From: Lepidurus packardi
Taxonomy: Eukaryota; Arthropoda; Branchiopoda; Notostraca; Triopsidae
Assembly: GCA_023053545.1 (NCBI GenBank)
Contig: JAKZAN010000103.1
Coordinates: 1 to 64,000 of the forward strand
Reading direction: 5' to 3'
DNA length: 64,000 nt
Shown here piece by piece: positions 1 through 13,457 of this stretch; within the stretch, counting starts at the first letter, position 1, and every line of letters begins with the position of its first letter. Position numbers and translations under genes: made by a program. Below the pieces are notes generated by a model that did not search any database, was not told where the DNA came from, and was given only the letters and a program-made list of their open reading frames with translations.

Positions 1-43
1 TAATTCATTATGGACTGAATTATTTCCTTACGGAATGAATTAA

Positions 44-62
44 TTCTTTAGGATTGATTGAA
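44..62 (+). repeat. 19-bp monomer class (first example)
   Basis: First copy of TTCTTTAGGATTGATTGAA, a 19-bp monomer with one base deleted at the CpG and several substitutions. It is normally followed by TTCCTTTCTTACTGAATTAA, so the pair spans 39 bp without a CpG and creates an EcoRI-type GAATTC that the consensus lacks. Further copies have GGATTG at 150, 541, 640, 1232, 1331, 1530, 1630, 2581, 3240, 4071, 5121, 7241, 8192 and onward through all zones. In zones C and D variants read GGATTGACTG, or are followed by TTACCG. Confidence 0.95.
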
Positions 63-201
63 TTCCTTTCTTACTGAATTAATTCCTTACGGACTGAATT
101 AATTCCTTACGGACTGAATTATTTCCTTACGGACTGAATTAATTCTTTAGGATTGATTGAATTCCTTTCTTACTGAATTAATTCCTTACGGACTGAATTA
201 A

Positions 202-213
202 TTCCTTAATTAA
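202..213 (+). repeat. 12-bp truncated monomer class (first example)
   Basis: TTCCTTAATTAA is the consensus monomer with the eight bases CGGACTGA removed. It creates the PacI-type octamer TTAATTAA. Copies recur at about 3,732, 4,322, 6,251, 6,803, 9,322, 10,032, 11,763 and 13,968, and very often in zone C (about one per 230-690 bp). A derivative reading TTAGTTAA is seen at about 41,088, 41,340 and 43,360. Because each copy shifts the register by 8 bp, these monomers are useful phase marks for aligning higher-order repeats. Confidence 0.95.
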
Positions 214-1181
214 TTCCTTACGGACTGAATTAATTTCATACGGACTGAATTAATTCATTACGGATTTAATTAATCGATTACGGACTGAATTATTTCCTTA
301 CGTACTGAACTTATTCCTTACGGACTTAATTAATTCCTTAGGGACTTATTTAATTCCTTACGTACTTAAATAATTCCTTACGGACTTAATTAATTCCTTA
401 CGTACTTAATTAATTCTTCACGGTCTGAATTAATTCCGTACGGATTTAATTAATTCCTTACGGACTGAATTAATTCCTTACGGACTGAATTAATTCATTA
501 TGGACTGAATTATTTCCTTACGGAATGAATTAATTCTTTAGGATTGATTGAATTCCTTTCTTACTGAATTAATTCCTTACGGACTGAATTAATTCCTTAC
601 GGACTGAATTATTTCCTTACGGACTGAATTAATTCTTTAGGATTGATTGAATTCCTTTCTTACTGAATTAATTTCTTACGGACTGAATTAATTCCTTACG
701 GACTGAATTAATTCCTTACGGACTGAATTAATTCCTTACGGACTGAATTAAATCCTTACGGACTGAATTAATTCCTTACGGACTGAATTAATTCCTTAAT
801 TAATTCTTTACGGACTGAATTAATTTCTTACGGACTGAATTAATTCATTACGGATTTAATTAATCGATTACGGACTGAATTAATTTCCTTACGTACTGAA
901 CTTATTCCTTACGGACTGAATTAATTCCTTACGGACTGAATTAATTCCTTACGGACTGAATTAATTCCTTACGGACTGAATTAATTCCTTACTGACTGAA
1001 TTAATTCCTTACGGACTGAATTAATTCCTTACGGACTGAATTAATTCTTTACGGAGTGAATTAATTCCTTACGGACTTAATTTATTCCTTACGTACTTAA
1101 TTAATTCTTCACGGTCTGAATTAATTCCGTACGGATTTAATTAATTCCTTACGGACTGAATTAATTCCTTACGGACTGAAT

Positions 1182-1776
1182 TAATTCATTATGGACTGAA
1201 TTATTTCCTTACGGAATGAATTAATTCTTTAGGATTGATTGAATTCCTTTCTTACTGAATTAATTCCTTACCGACTGAATTAATTCCTTACGGACTGAAT
1301 TATTTCCTTACGGACTGAATTAATTCTTTAGGATTGATTGAATTCCTTTCTTACTGAATTAATTCCTTACGGACTGAATTAATTCCTTACGTACTTAATT
1401 AATCCTTCACGGTCTGAATTAATTCCGTACGGATTTAATTAATTCCTTACGGACTGAATTAATTCCTTACGGACTGAATTAATTCATTATGGACTGAATT
1501 ATTTCCTTACGGAATGAATTAATTCTTTAGGATTGATTGAATTCCTTTCTTACTGAATTAATTCCTTACGGACTGAATTAATTCCTTACGGGACTGAATT
1601 ATTTCCTTACGGACTGAATTAATTCTTTAGGATTGATTGAATTCCTTTCTTACTGAATTAATTTCTTACGGACTGAATTAATTCCTTACGGACTGAATTA
1701 ATTCCTTACGGACTGAATTAATTCCTTACGGACTGAATTAAATCCTTACGGACTGAATTAATTCCTTACGGACTGA
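1182..1776 (+). repeat. 298-bp tandem duplication at the left end
   Basis: A block starting with ATTCATTATGGACTGAATT, followed by GGAATGAATT and two 19-mers, occurs at 1, 491, 1,182 and 1,480. The spacings are 490, 691 and 298 bp, read from GGATTG at 51, 541, 1,232 and 1,530. The last two copies are directly adjacent, and the second has one extra G near 1,590. The unequal spacings show copies of one block separated by different amounts of filler, as unequal exchange would leave. Confidence 0.8.
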
Positions 1777-3921
1777 ATTAATTCCTTAATTAATTCTTTA
1801 CGGACTGAATTAATTTCTTACGGACTGAATTAATTCATTACGGATTTAATTAATCGATTACGGACTGAAATATTTCCTTACGTACTGAACTTATTCCTTA
1901 CGGACTTAATTAATTCCTTACGGACTTAATTAATTCCTTACGTACTTAAATAATTCCTTACGGCCTGAATTAATTCCGTACGGATTTTATTAATTCCTTA
2001 CGGACTGAATTAATTCCGTACGGATTTTATTAATTCCTTACGGACTGAATTAATTCCTTACGGACTTAATTAATTCCTTATGGACTTAATTAATTCCTTA
2101 CGGACTTAATGAATTCATTACGGACTGAATTAATTCTTTACGGACTTAATTAATTCCTTACGTACTTAATTAATTCTTTACGGTCTGAAATAATTCCGTA
2201 CGGATTTAATTAATCGATTACGTACTGAATTATTTCCTTACGTACTGAACTTATTCCTTACGGACTTAATTAATTCCTTACGGACTGAATTAATTCATTA
2301 TGGACTTAATTAATTCCGTAAGGAATGAATGAATTAATTACGGACTGAAATAATTCCTTACGGACTGAATTAATTCCTTACGGACTGAATTAATTCCTTA
2401 CGGACTGAACTTATTCCTTACGGACTGAATTAAGTCCTTAGGGACTGAATTAATTCCTTACGGACTGAATTAATACGTTGCGGACTGAATTAATTCCTTA
2501 CGGACAGAATTAATTCCTTACGGACTGAATTAATTCCTTACGGACTTAATTAATTCCTTACGGACTGAATTAATTCTTTAGGATTGATTGAATTCCTTTC
2601 TTACTGAATTAATTTCATACGGACTGAATTAACTCATTACGGACTTAATTAATCCATTACGGACTGAATTAATTCTTTATGATTGATTGAATTCCTTACT
2701 TGCTGAATCAATTAGTTACGGAGTGAATTAATTCCTTACGGATTGGATTAACTACTTAGGGACTGAATTAATTCCGTATGGACTTAAGTGACTCATTACG
2801 GACTTAATTAATTCCTTACGGACTGAATTTATTCCTTACGGACTGAATCAATTTCTTACGGACTTAATTAATTCCTTTCGACCTGATTTAATTCCTTACA
2901 GACTGAATTAATTCCCTACGGCCTGATTTAATTCCTTAAAGACTGAATTAATTTTTTATACACTGAATTAATTCCTTACGAACTTAATTAATTCCTTACG
3001 GACTTAATTAATTCCTTACGGACTTAATTAATTCCTTACGGACTGATATAAATTCCTTACGGACTAAATTAATTCTTTACGAACTGAATTAATTCCTTAC
3101 GGACTTAATTAATTCCTTACGGACTGAATTAATTCCTTATGGACTTAATTGATTCATTACGGACTTAATTAATTCCTTACGGACTTAATTAATTCCTTTC
3201 GGACTTAATTAATTCCTTACGGACTGAATTAATTCTTTAGGATTGATTGAATTCCTTTCTTATTGAATTAATTCCTTACGGACTGAATTAATTCCTTACG
3301 GACTGAATTAATTCCTTACGGACTGAATTAATACCTTACGGACTGAATTAAATCCTTACGGACAGAATTAATTCCTTACGGACTGCATTAATTCCTTACG
3401 GACTGAATTAATTACTTACGGACTGAATTAATTCCTTACGGACTGAATTAATACCTTACGGACTGAATTAAATCCTTACGGACAGAATTAATTCCTTACG
3501 GACTGCATTAATTCCTTACGGACTGCATTATTTCCTTACGGACTGCATTAATTCCTTACGGACTTAATTAATTCCTTACGGACTGAATTAATTCCTTACG
3601 GACTGAATTAATACCTTTCGGACTGAATTAAATCCTTACGGACAGAATTAATTCCTTACGGACTGAATTAATTCCTTACGGACTGAATTAATTCCTTACG
3701 GACTGAATTAATTCCTTACGGACTGAATTAATTCCTTAATTAATTCCTTACGGACTGAATTAATTTCATACGGACTGAATTAATTCATTACGGATTTAAT
3801 TAATCGATTACGGACTGAATTATTTCCTTACGTACTGAACTTATTCCTTACGGACTTAATTAATTCCTTACGGACTTATTTAATTCCTTACGTACTTAAA
3901 TAATTCCTTACGGACTTAATT
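1381..3921 (+). repeat. 2.54-kb higher-order unit, zone A copy 1
   Basis: First of three successive iterations of a zone A unit. The marker GTACTTAATT before CTTCACGG is at 1,391 here, at 3,932 in the next copy (offset 2,541) and at 7,003 in the third (offset 3,071). The offset becomes 2,540 after an extra G near 1,590 and 2,519 after loss of a 21-bp monomer. 2,541 equals 126 x 20 plus two 12-mers, five 19-mers (minus 5) and two one-base insertions. It is less like the two later copies than they are like each other. Confidence 0.8.
3032..3052 (+). repeat. 21-bp monomer variant
   Basis: A monomer reading GACTGATATAAATTCC at its junction, with one extra base. Its equivalents are at about 11,070, 12,980 and 15,010. 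It is absent from the matching places of the copies at ~5,580 and ~8,650, which lost this whole 21-bp unit. This explains why the second tandem copy is offset by 2,519 instead of 2,540 bp after this point. Confidence 0.9.
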
Positions 3922-6521
3922 AATTCCTTACGTACTTAATTAATTCTTCACGGTCTGAATTAATTCCGTACGGATTTAATTAATTCCTTACGGACTGAAT
4001 TAATTCCTTACGGACTGAATTAATTCATTATGGACTGAATTATTTCCTTACGGAATGAATTAATTCTTTAGGATTGATTGAATTCCTTTCTTACTGAATT
4101 AATTCCTTACGGACTGAATTAATTCCTTACGGACTGAATTATTTCCTTACGGACTGAATTAATTCTTTAGGATTGATTGAATTCCTTTCTTACTGAATTA
4201 ATTTCTTACGGACTGAATTAATTCCTTACGGACTGAATTAATTCCTTACGGACTGAATTAATTCCTTACGGACTGAATTAAATCCTTACGGACTGAATTA
4301 ATTCCTTACGGACTGAATTAATTCCTTAATTAATTCTTTACGGACTGAATTAATTTCTTACGGACTGAATTAATTCATTACGGATTTAATTAATCGATTA
4401 CGGACTGAAATATTTCCTTACGTACTGAACTTATTCCTTACGGACTTAATTAATTCCTTACGGACTTAATTAATTCCTTACGTACTTAAATAATTCCTTA
4501 CGGCCTGAATTAATTCCGTACGGATTTTATTAATTCCTTACGGACTGAATTAATTCCGTACGGATTTTATTAATTCCTTACGGACTGAATTAATTCCTTA
4601 CGGACTTAATTAATTCCTTATGGACTTAATTAATTCCTTACGGACTTAATGAATTCATTACGGACTGAATTAATTCTTTACGGACTTAATTAATTCCTTA
4701 CGTACTTAATTAATTCTTTACGGTCTGAAATAATTCCGTACGGATTTAATTAATCGATTACGTACTGAATTATTTCCTTACGTACTGAACTTATTCCTTA
4801 CGGACTTAATTAATTCCTTACGGACTGAATTAATTCATTATGGACTTAATTAATTCCGTAAGGAATGAATGAATTAATTACGGACTGAAATAATTCCTTA
4901 CGGACTGAATTAATTCCTTACGGACTGAATTAATTCCTTACGGACTGAACTTATTCCTTACGGACTGAATTAAGTCCTTAGGGACTGAATTAATTCCTTA
5001 CGGACTGAATTAATACGTTGCGGACTGAATTAATTCCTTACGGACAGAATTAATTCCTTACGGACTGAATTAATTCCTTACGGACTTAATTAATTCCTTA
5101 CGGACTGAATTAATTCTTTAGGATTGATTGAATTCCTTTCTTACTGAATTAATTTCATACGGACTGAATTAACTCATTACGGACTTAATTAATCCATTAC
5201 GGACTGAATTAATTCTTTATGATTGATTGAATTCCTTACTTGCTGAATCAATTAGTTACGGACTGAATTAATTCCTTACGGATTGGATTAACTACTTAGG
5301 GACTGAATTAATTCCGTATGGACTTAAGTGACTCATTACGGACTTAATTAATTCCTTACGGACTGAATTTATTCCTTACGGACTGAATCAATTTCTTACG
5401 GACTTAATTAATTCCTTTCGACCTGATTTAATTCCTTACAGACTGAATTAATTCCCTACGGCCTGATTTAATTCCTTAAAGACTGAATTAATTTTTTATA
5501 CACTGAATTAATTCCTTACGAACTTAATTAATTCCTTACGGACTTAATTAATTCCTTACGGACTTAATTAATTCCTTACGGACTAAATTAATTCTTTACG
5601 AACTGAATTAATTCCTTACGGACTTAATTAATTCCTTACGGACTGAATTAATTCCTTATGGACTTAATTGATTCATTACGGACTTAATTAATTCCTTACG
5701 GACTTAATTAATTCCTTTCGGACTTAATTAATTCCTTACGGACTGAATTAATTCTTTAGGATTGATTGAATTCCTTTCTTATTGAATTAATTCCTTACGG
5801 ACTGAATTAATTCCTTACGGACTGAATTAATTCCTTACGGACTGAATTAATACCTTACGGACTGAATTAAATCCTTACGGACAGAATTAATTCCTTACGG
5901 ACTGCATTAATTCCTTACGGACTGAATTAATTACTTACGGACTGAATTAATTCCTTACGGACTGAATTAATACCTTACGGACTGAATTAAATCCTTACGG
6001 ACAGAATTAATTCCTTACGGACTGCATTAATTCCTTACGGACTGCATTATTTCCTTACGGACTGCATTAATTCCTTACGGACTTAATTAATTCCTTACGG
6101 ACTGAATTAATTCCTTACGGACTGAATTAATACCTTTCGGACTGAATTAAATCCTTACGGACAGAATTAATTCCTTACGGACTGAATTAATTCCTTACGG
6201 ACTGAATTAATTCCTTACGGACTGAATTAATTCCTTACGGACTGAATTAATTCCTTAATTAATTCCTTACGGAATGAATTAATTTCAAACGGACTGAATT
6301 AATTAATTACGGATTTAATTAATCGATTACGGACTGAATTAATTCCTTACGTACTGAACTTATTCCTTACGGACTGAATTAATTCCTTACGGACTGAATT
6401 AATTCCTTACGGACTGAATTAATTCCTTACGGACTGAATTAATTCCTTACTGACTGAATTAATTCCTTACTGACTGAATTAATTCCTTACGGACTGAATT
6501 AATTCCTTACGGACTGAATTA
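3451..6521 (+). repeat. 3,071-bp higher-order unit, copy 1
   Basis: Directly tandem with the next unit. Identical landmarks at a constant offset of 3,071 bp include ATACC at 3,451 and 6,522, the 12-mer context at 3,731 and 6,802, GACTGCATTA at 3,541 and 6,612, GACTAAATTA at 5,581 and 8,652, and the 12-mer at 6,250 and 9,321. 3,071 equals 152 x 20 plus three 12-mers minus five single-base losses in 19-mers, that is 155 monomers. Relative to the 2.54-kb unit before it, this copy holds about 530 bp more, from a repeated GACTGCATTA block at its right end. Confidence 0.85.
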
Positions 6522-9500
6522 ATACCTTACGGACTGAATTAAATCCTTACGGACAGAATTAATTCCTTACGGACTGCATTAATTCCTTACGGACTGCATT
6601 ATTTCCTTACGGACTGCATTAATTCCTTACGGACTTAATTAATTCCTTACGGACTGAATTAATTCCTTACGGACTGAATTAATACCTTTCGGACTGAATT
6701 AAATCCTTACGGACAGAATTAATTCCTTACGGACTGAATTAATTCCTTACGGACTGAATTAATTCCTTACGGACTGAATTAATTCCTTACGGACTGAATT
6801 AATTCCTTAATTAATTCCTTACGGACTGAATTAATTTCATACGGACTGAATTAATTCATTACGGATTTAATTAATCGATTACGGACTGAATTATTTCCTT
6901 ACGTACTGAACTTATTCCTTACGGACTTAATTAATTCCTTACGGACTTATTTAATTCCTTACGTACTTAAATAATTCCTTACGGACTTAATTAATTCCTT
7001 ACGTACTTAATTAATTCTTCACGGTCTGAATTAATTCCGTACGGATTTAATTAATTCCTTACGGACTGAATTAATTCCTTACGGACTGAATTAATTCATT
7101 ATGGACTGAATTATTTCCTAACGGAATGAATTAATTCTTTAGGATTGATTGAATTCCTTTCTTACTGAATTAATTCCTTACGGACTGAATTAATTCCTTA
7201 CGGACTGAATTATTTCCTTACGGACTGAATTAATTCTTTAGGATTGATTGAATTCCTTTCTTACTGAATTAATTTCTTACGGACTGAATTAATTCCTTAC
7301 GGACTGAATTAATTCCTTACGGACTGAATTAATTCCTTACGGACTGAATTAAATCCTTACGGACTGAATTAATTCCTTACGGACTGAATTAATTCCTTAA
7401 TTAATTCTTTACGGACTGAATTAATTTCTTACGGACTGAATTAATTCATTACGGATTTAATTAATCGATTACGGACTGAAATATTTCCTTACGTACTGAA
7501 CTTATTCCTTACGGACTTAATTAATTCCTTACGGACTTAATTAATTCCTTACGTACTTAAATAATTCCTTACGGCCTGAATTAATTCCGTACGGATTTTA
7601 TTAATTCCTTACGGACTGAATTAATTCCGTACGGATTTTATTAATTCCTTACGGACTGAATTAATTCCTTACGGACTTAATTAATTCCTTATGGACTTAA
7701 TTAATTCCTTACGGACTTAATGAATTCATTACGGACTGAATTAATTCTTTACGGACTTAATTAATTCCTTACGTACTTAATTAATTCTTTACGGTCTGAA
7801 ATAATTCCGTACGGATTTAATTAATCGATTACGTACTGAATTATTTCCTTACGTACTGAACTTATTCCTTACGGACTTAATTAATTCCTTACGGACTGAA
7901 TTAATTCATTATGGACTTAATTAATTCCGTAAGGAATGAATGAATTAATTACGGACTGAAATAATTCCTTACGGACTGAATTAATTCCTTACGGACTGAA
8001 TTAATTCCTTACGGACTGAACTTATTCCTTACGGACTGAATTAAGTCCTTAGGGACTGAATTAATTCCTTACGGACTGAATTAATACGTTGCGGACTGAA
8101 TTAATTCCTTACGGACAGAATTAATTCCTTACGGACTGAATTAATTCCTTACGGACTTAATTAATTCCTTACGGACTGAATTAATTCTTTAGGATTGATT
8201 GAATTCCTTTCTTACTGAATTAATTTCATACGGACTGAATTAACTCATTACGGACTTAATTAATCCATTACGGACTGAATTAATTCTTTATGATTGATTG
8301 AATTCCTTACTTGCTGAATCAATTAGTTACGGACTGAATTAATTCCTTACGGATTGGATTAACTACTTAGGGACTGAATTAATTCCGTATGGACTTAAGT
8401 GACTCATTACGGACTTAATTAATTCCTTACGGACTGAATTTATTCCTTACGGACTGAATCAATTTCTTACGGACTTAATTAATTCCTTTCGACCTGATTT
8501 AATTCCTTACAGACTGAATTAATTCCCTACGGCCTGATTTAATTCCTTAAAGACTGAATTAATTTTTTATACACTGAATTAATTCCTTACGAACTTAATT
8601 AATTCCTTACGGACTTAATTAATTCCTTACGGACTTAATTAATTCCTTACGGACTAAATTAATTCTTTACGAACTGAATTAATTCCTTACGGACTTAATT
8701 AATTCCTTACGGACTGAATTAATTCCTTATGGACTTAATTGATTCATTACGGACTTAATTAATTCCTTACGGACTTAATTAATTCCTTTCGGACTTAATT
8801 AATTCCTTACGGACTGAATTAATTCTTTAGGATTGATTGAATTCCTTTCTTATTGAATTAATTCCTTACGGACTGAATTAATTCCTTACGGACTGAATTA
8901 ATTCCTTACGGACTGAATTAATACCTTACGGACTGAATTAAATCCTTACGGACAGAATTAATTCCTTACGGACTGCATTAATTCCTTACGGACTGAATTA
9001 ATTACTTACGGACTGAATTAATTCCTTACGGACTGAATTAATACCTTACGGACTGAATTAAATCCTTACGGACAGAATTAATTCCTTACGGACTGCATTA
9101 ATTCCTTACGGACTGCATTATTTCCTTACGGACTGCATTAATTCCTTACGGACTTAATTAATTCCTTACGGACTGAATTAATTCCTTACGGACTGAATTA
9201 ATACCTTTCGGACTGAATTAAATCCTTACGGACAGAATTAATTCCTTACGGACTGAATTAATTCCTTACGGACTGAATTAATTCCTTACGGACTGAATTA
9301 ATTCCTTACGGACTGAATTAATTCCTTAATTAATTCCTTACGGAATGAATTAATTTCAAACGGACTGAATTAATTAATTACGGATTTAATTAATCGATTA
9401 CGGACTGAATTAATTCCTTACGTACTGAACTTATTCCTTACGGACTGAATTAATTCCTTACGGACTGAATTAATTCCTTACGGACTGAATTAATTCCTTA

Positions 9501-9592
9501 CGGACTGAATTAATTCCTTACTGACTGAATTAATTCCTTACTGACTGAATTAATTCCTTACGGACTGAATTAATTCCTTACGGACTGAATTA
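6522..9592 (+). repeat. 3,071-bp higher-order unit, copy 2
   Basis: Second copy of the 3,071-bp unit. In the parts compared base by base it is nearly identical to copy 1, including rare variants such as TTTTTTATACACTG and GGACTTAAGTGACTC. One difference noticed is TTTCCTAACGG near 7,115, where copy 1 has TTTCCTTACGG. The match stops near 9,593, where copy 1's continuation shows AATACC but this copy goes on with AATTCC. Near identity across 3 kb of satellite implies a young duplication or gene conversion. Confidence 0.85.
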
Positions 9593-11380
9593 ATTCCTTA
9601 CGGACTGAATTAATTCCTTACGGACTTAATTAATTCCTTACGTACTTAATTAATTCTTCTCGGTCTGAATTAATTCCGTACGGATTTAATTAATTCCTTA
9701 CGGACTGAATTAATTCCTTACGGACTGAATTAATTCATTATGGACTGAATCATTTCCTTACGGAATGAATTAATTCTTTAGGATTGATTGAATTCCTTTC
9801 TTACTGAATTAATTCCTTACGGACTGAATTAATTCCTTACGGACTGAATTATTTCCTTACGGACTGAATTAATTCTTTAGGATTGATTGAATTCCTTTCT
9901 TACTGAATTAATTCCTTACGGACTGAATTAATTCCTTACGGACTGAATTAATTCCTTACGGACTGAATTAATTCCTTACGGACTGAATTAAATCCTTACG
10001 GACTGAATTAATTCTTTACGGACTGAATTAATTCCTTAATTAATTCCTTACGGACTGAATTAATTTCATACGGACTGAATTAATTCATTACGGATTTAAT
10101 TAATCGATTACGGACTGAACTATTTCCTTACGTACTGAACTTATTCCTTACGGACTTAATTAATTCCTTACGGACTTAATTAATTCCTTACGTACTTAAA
10201 TAATTCCTTACGGCCTGAATTAATTCCGTACGGATTTTATTAATTCCTTACGGACTGAATTAATTCCGTACGGATTTTATTAATTCCTTACGGACTGAAT
10301 TAATTCATTACGGACTTAATTAATTCATTTCGGACTGAATTAATACCTTACGGACTGAATGAAATCCTTACGGACTGAATTAATTCCTTATGGACTTAAT
10401 TAATTAATTACGGACTTAATGATTTCATTACGGACTGAATTAATTCCTTACGGACTTAATTAATTCCTTACGTACTTAATTAATTCTTTACGGTCTGAAA
10501 TAATTCCGTACGGATTTAATTAATTCCTTACGGACTGAATTAATTCCTTACGGACTGAATTATTTCATTATGGACTTAATTAATTCCGTAAGGAATGAAT
10601 GAATTAATTACGGACTGAAATAATTCCTTACGGACTGAATTAATTCCTTACGGATTGAATCAATTCCTTACGGACTGAATTAACTCATTACGGACTTAAT
10701 TAATCCATTACGGACTGAATTAATTCTTTATGATTGATTGAATTCCTTACTTGCTGAATTAATTAGTTACGGACTGAATTAATTCCTTACGGATTGGATT
10801 AACTACTTAGGGACTGAATTAATTCCGTATGGACTTAAGTGACTCATTACGGACTTAATTAATTCCTTACGGACTGAATTAATTCCTTACGGACTGAATC
10901 AATTTCTTACGGACTTAATTAATTCCTTTCGGCCTGATTTAATTCCTTACAGACTGAATTAATTCCCTACGGCCTGATTTAATTCCTTACAGACTGAATT
11001 AATTCTTTATACACTGAATTAATTCCTTACGAACTTAATTAATTCCTTACGGACTTAATTAATTCCTTACGGACTGATATAAATTCCTTACGGACTAAAT
11101 TAATTCTTTACGAACTGAATTAATTCCTTACGGACTTAATTAATTCCTTACGGACTGAATTAATTCCTTATGGACTTAATTGATTCATTACGGACTTAAT
11201 TAATTTCTTTCGGACTTAATTAATTCATTACGGACTTTATTAATTCATTACGGACTTAATTAATTCATCACGGACTTAATTAACTCATTACGGACTTAAT
11301 TAATTCCTTACGGACTGAATTAATTTCATACGGACTGAATTTATTCATTACGGACTTAATTAATCCATTACGGACTGAAT
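9522..11380 (+). repeat. Zone A long unit, left copy (offset 3,936)
   Basis: Matches 13,458-15,338 at a constant offset of 3,936 bp, read from CTTCTCGG (9,655 and 13,591), the 12-mer (10,031 and 13,967) and CGGCCTGAAT (10,211 and 14,147). The offset grows by one monomer near the right end. 3,936 equals 196 x 20 plus two 12-mers, minus ten bases for ten 19-mers, plus two for two 21-mers. The variant CTTCTCGG in place of CTTCACGG is private to these two copies. Confidence 0.8.
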
Positions 11381-13457
11381 TAATTCTTTAGGATTGATTG
11401 AATTCCTTTCTTATTGAATTAATTCCTTACGGACTGAATTAATTACTTACGGACTGAATTAATTCCTTACGGACTGAATTAATACCTTACGGACTGAATT
11501 AAATCCTTACGGACAGAATTAATTCCTTACGGACTGCATTAATTCCTTACGGACTGCATTATTTCCTTACGGACTGCATTAATTCCTTACGGACTTAATT
11601 AATTCCTTACGGACTGAATTAATTCCTTACGGACTGAATTAATACCTTTCGGACTGAATTAAATCCTTACGGACAGAATTAATTCCTTACGGACTGAATT
11701 AATTCCTTACGGACTGAATTAATTCCTTACGGACTGAATTAATTCTTTACGGACTGAATTAATTCCTTAATTAATTCCTTACGGAATGAATTAATTTCAT
11801 ACGGACTGAATTAATTAATTACGGATTTAATTAATCGATTACGGACTGAATTAATTCCTTACGTACTGAACTTATTCCTTACGGACTGAATTAATTCCTT
11901 ACGGACTGAATTAATTCCTTACGGACTGAATTAATTCCTTACGGACTGAATTAATTCCTTACTGACTGAATTAATTCCTTACGGACTGAATTAATTCCTT
12001 ACGGACTGAATTAATTCCTTACGGAGTGAATTAATTCCTTACGGACTTAATTTATTCCTTACGTACTTAATTAATTCTTCACGGTCTGAATTAATTCCGT
12101 ACGGATTTAATTAATTCCTTACGGACTGAATTAATTCCTTACGGACTGAATTAATTCATTATGGACTGAATTATTTCCTTACGGAATGAATTAATTCTTT
12201 AGGATTGATTGAATTCCTTTCTTACTGAATTAATTCCTTACGGACTGAATTAATTCCTTACGGACTGAATTATTTCCTTACGGACTGAATTAATTCTTTA
12301 GGATTGATTGAATTCCTTTCTTACTGAATTAATTCCTTACGGACTGAATTAATTCCTTACGGACTGAATTAATTCCTTACGGACTGAATTAAATCCTTAC
12401 GGAATGAATTAATTCCTTACGGACTGAATTAATACGTTACGGACTGAATTAATTCCTTACGGACAGAATTAATTCCTTACGGACTGAATTAATTCCTTAC
12501 GGACTTAATTAATTCCTTACGGACTGAATTAATTCTTTAGGATTGATTGAATTCCTTTCTTACTGAATTAATTTCATACGGACTGAATTAACTCATTACG
12601 GACTTAATTAATCCATTACGGACTGAATTAATTCTTCATGATTGATTGAATTCCTTACTTGCTGAATTAATTAGTTACGGACTGAATTAATTCCTTACGG
12701 ATTGGATTAACTACTTAGGGACTGAATTAATTCCGTATGGACTTAAGTGACTCATTACGGACTTAATTAATTCCTTACGGACTGAATTAATTCCTTACGG
12801 ACTGAATCAATTTCTTACGGACTTAATTATTTCCTTTCGACCTGATTTAATTCCTTACAGACTGAATTAATTCCCTACGGCCTGATTTAATTCCTTACAG
12901 ACTGAATTAATTTTTTATACACTGAAATAATTCCTTACGAACTTAATTAATTCCTTACGGACTTAATTAATTCCTTACGGACTGATATAAATTCCTTACG
13001 GACTAAATTAATTCTTTACGAACTGAATTATTTTCTTACGCACTTAATTAATTCCTTACGGACTGAATTAATTCCTTATGGACTTAATTGATTCATTACG
13101 GACTTAATTAATTCCTTACGGACTTAATTATTTCCTTTCGGACTTAATTAATTCCTTACGGACTGAATTAATTCTTTAGGATTGATTGAATTCCTTTCTT
13201 ATTGAATTAATTCCTTACGGACTGAATTAATTCCTTACGGACTGAATTAAATCCTTACGGACAGAATTAATTCCTTACGGACTGCATTAATTCCTTACGG
13301 ACTGCATTAATTCCTTACGGACTGCATTAATTCCTTACGGACTTAATTAATTCCTTACGGACTGAATTATTTCCTTACGGACTGAATTAATTCATTATGG
13401 ACTGAATTATTTCCTTACGGAATGAATTAATTCTTTAGGATTGATTGAATTCCTTTC

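Noticed and set aside
430-450. CCGTACGG as a distinct regulatory palindrome
   Set aside because: TCCGTACGGA is a 10-bp palindrome, but it arises from one substitution in the consensus and is spread with the other variants. Nothing beyond the palindrome itself suggests a site.
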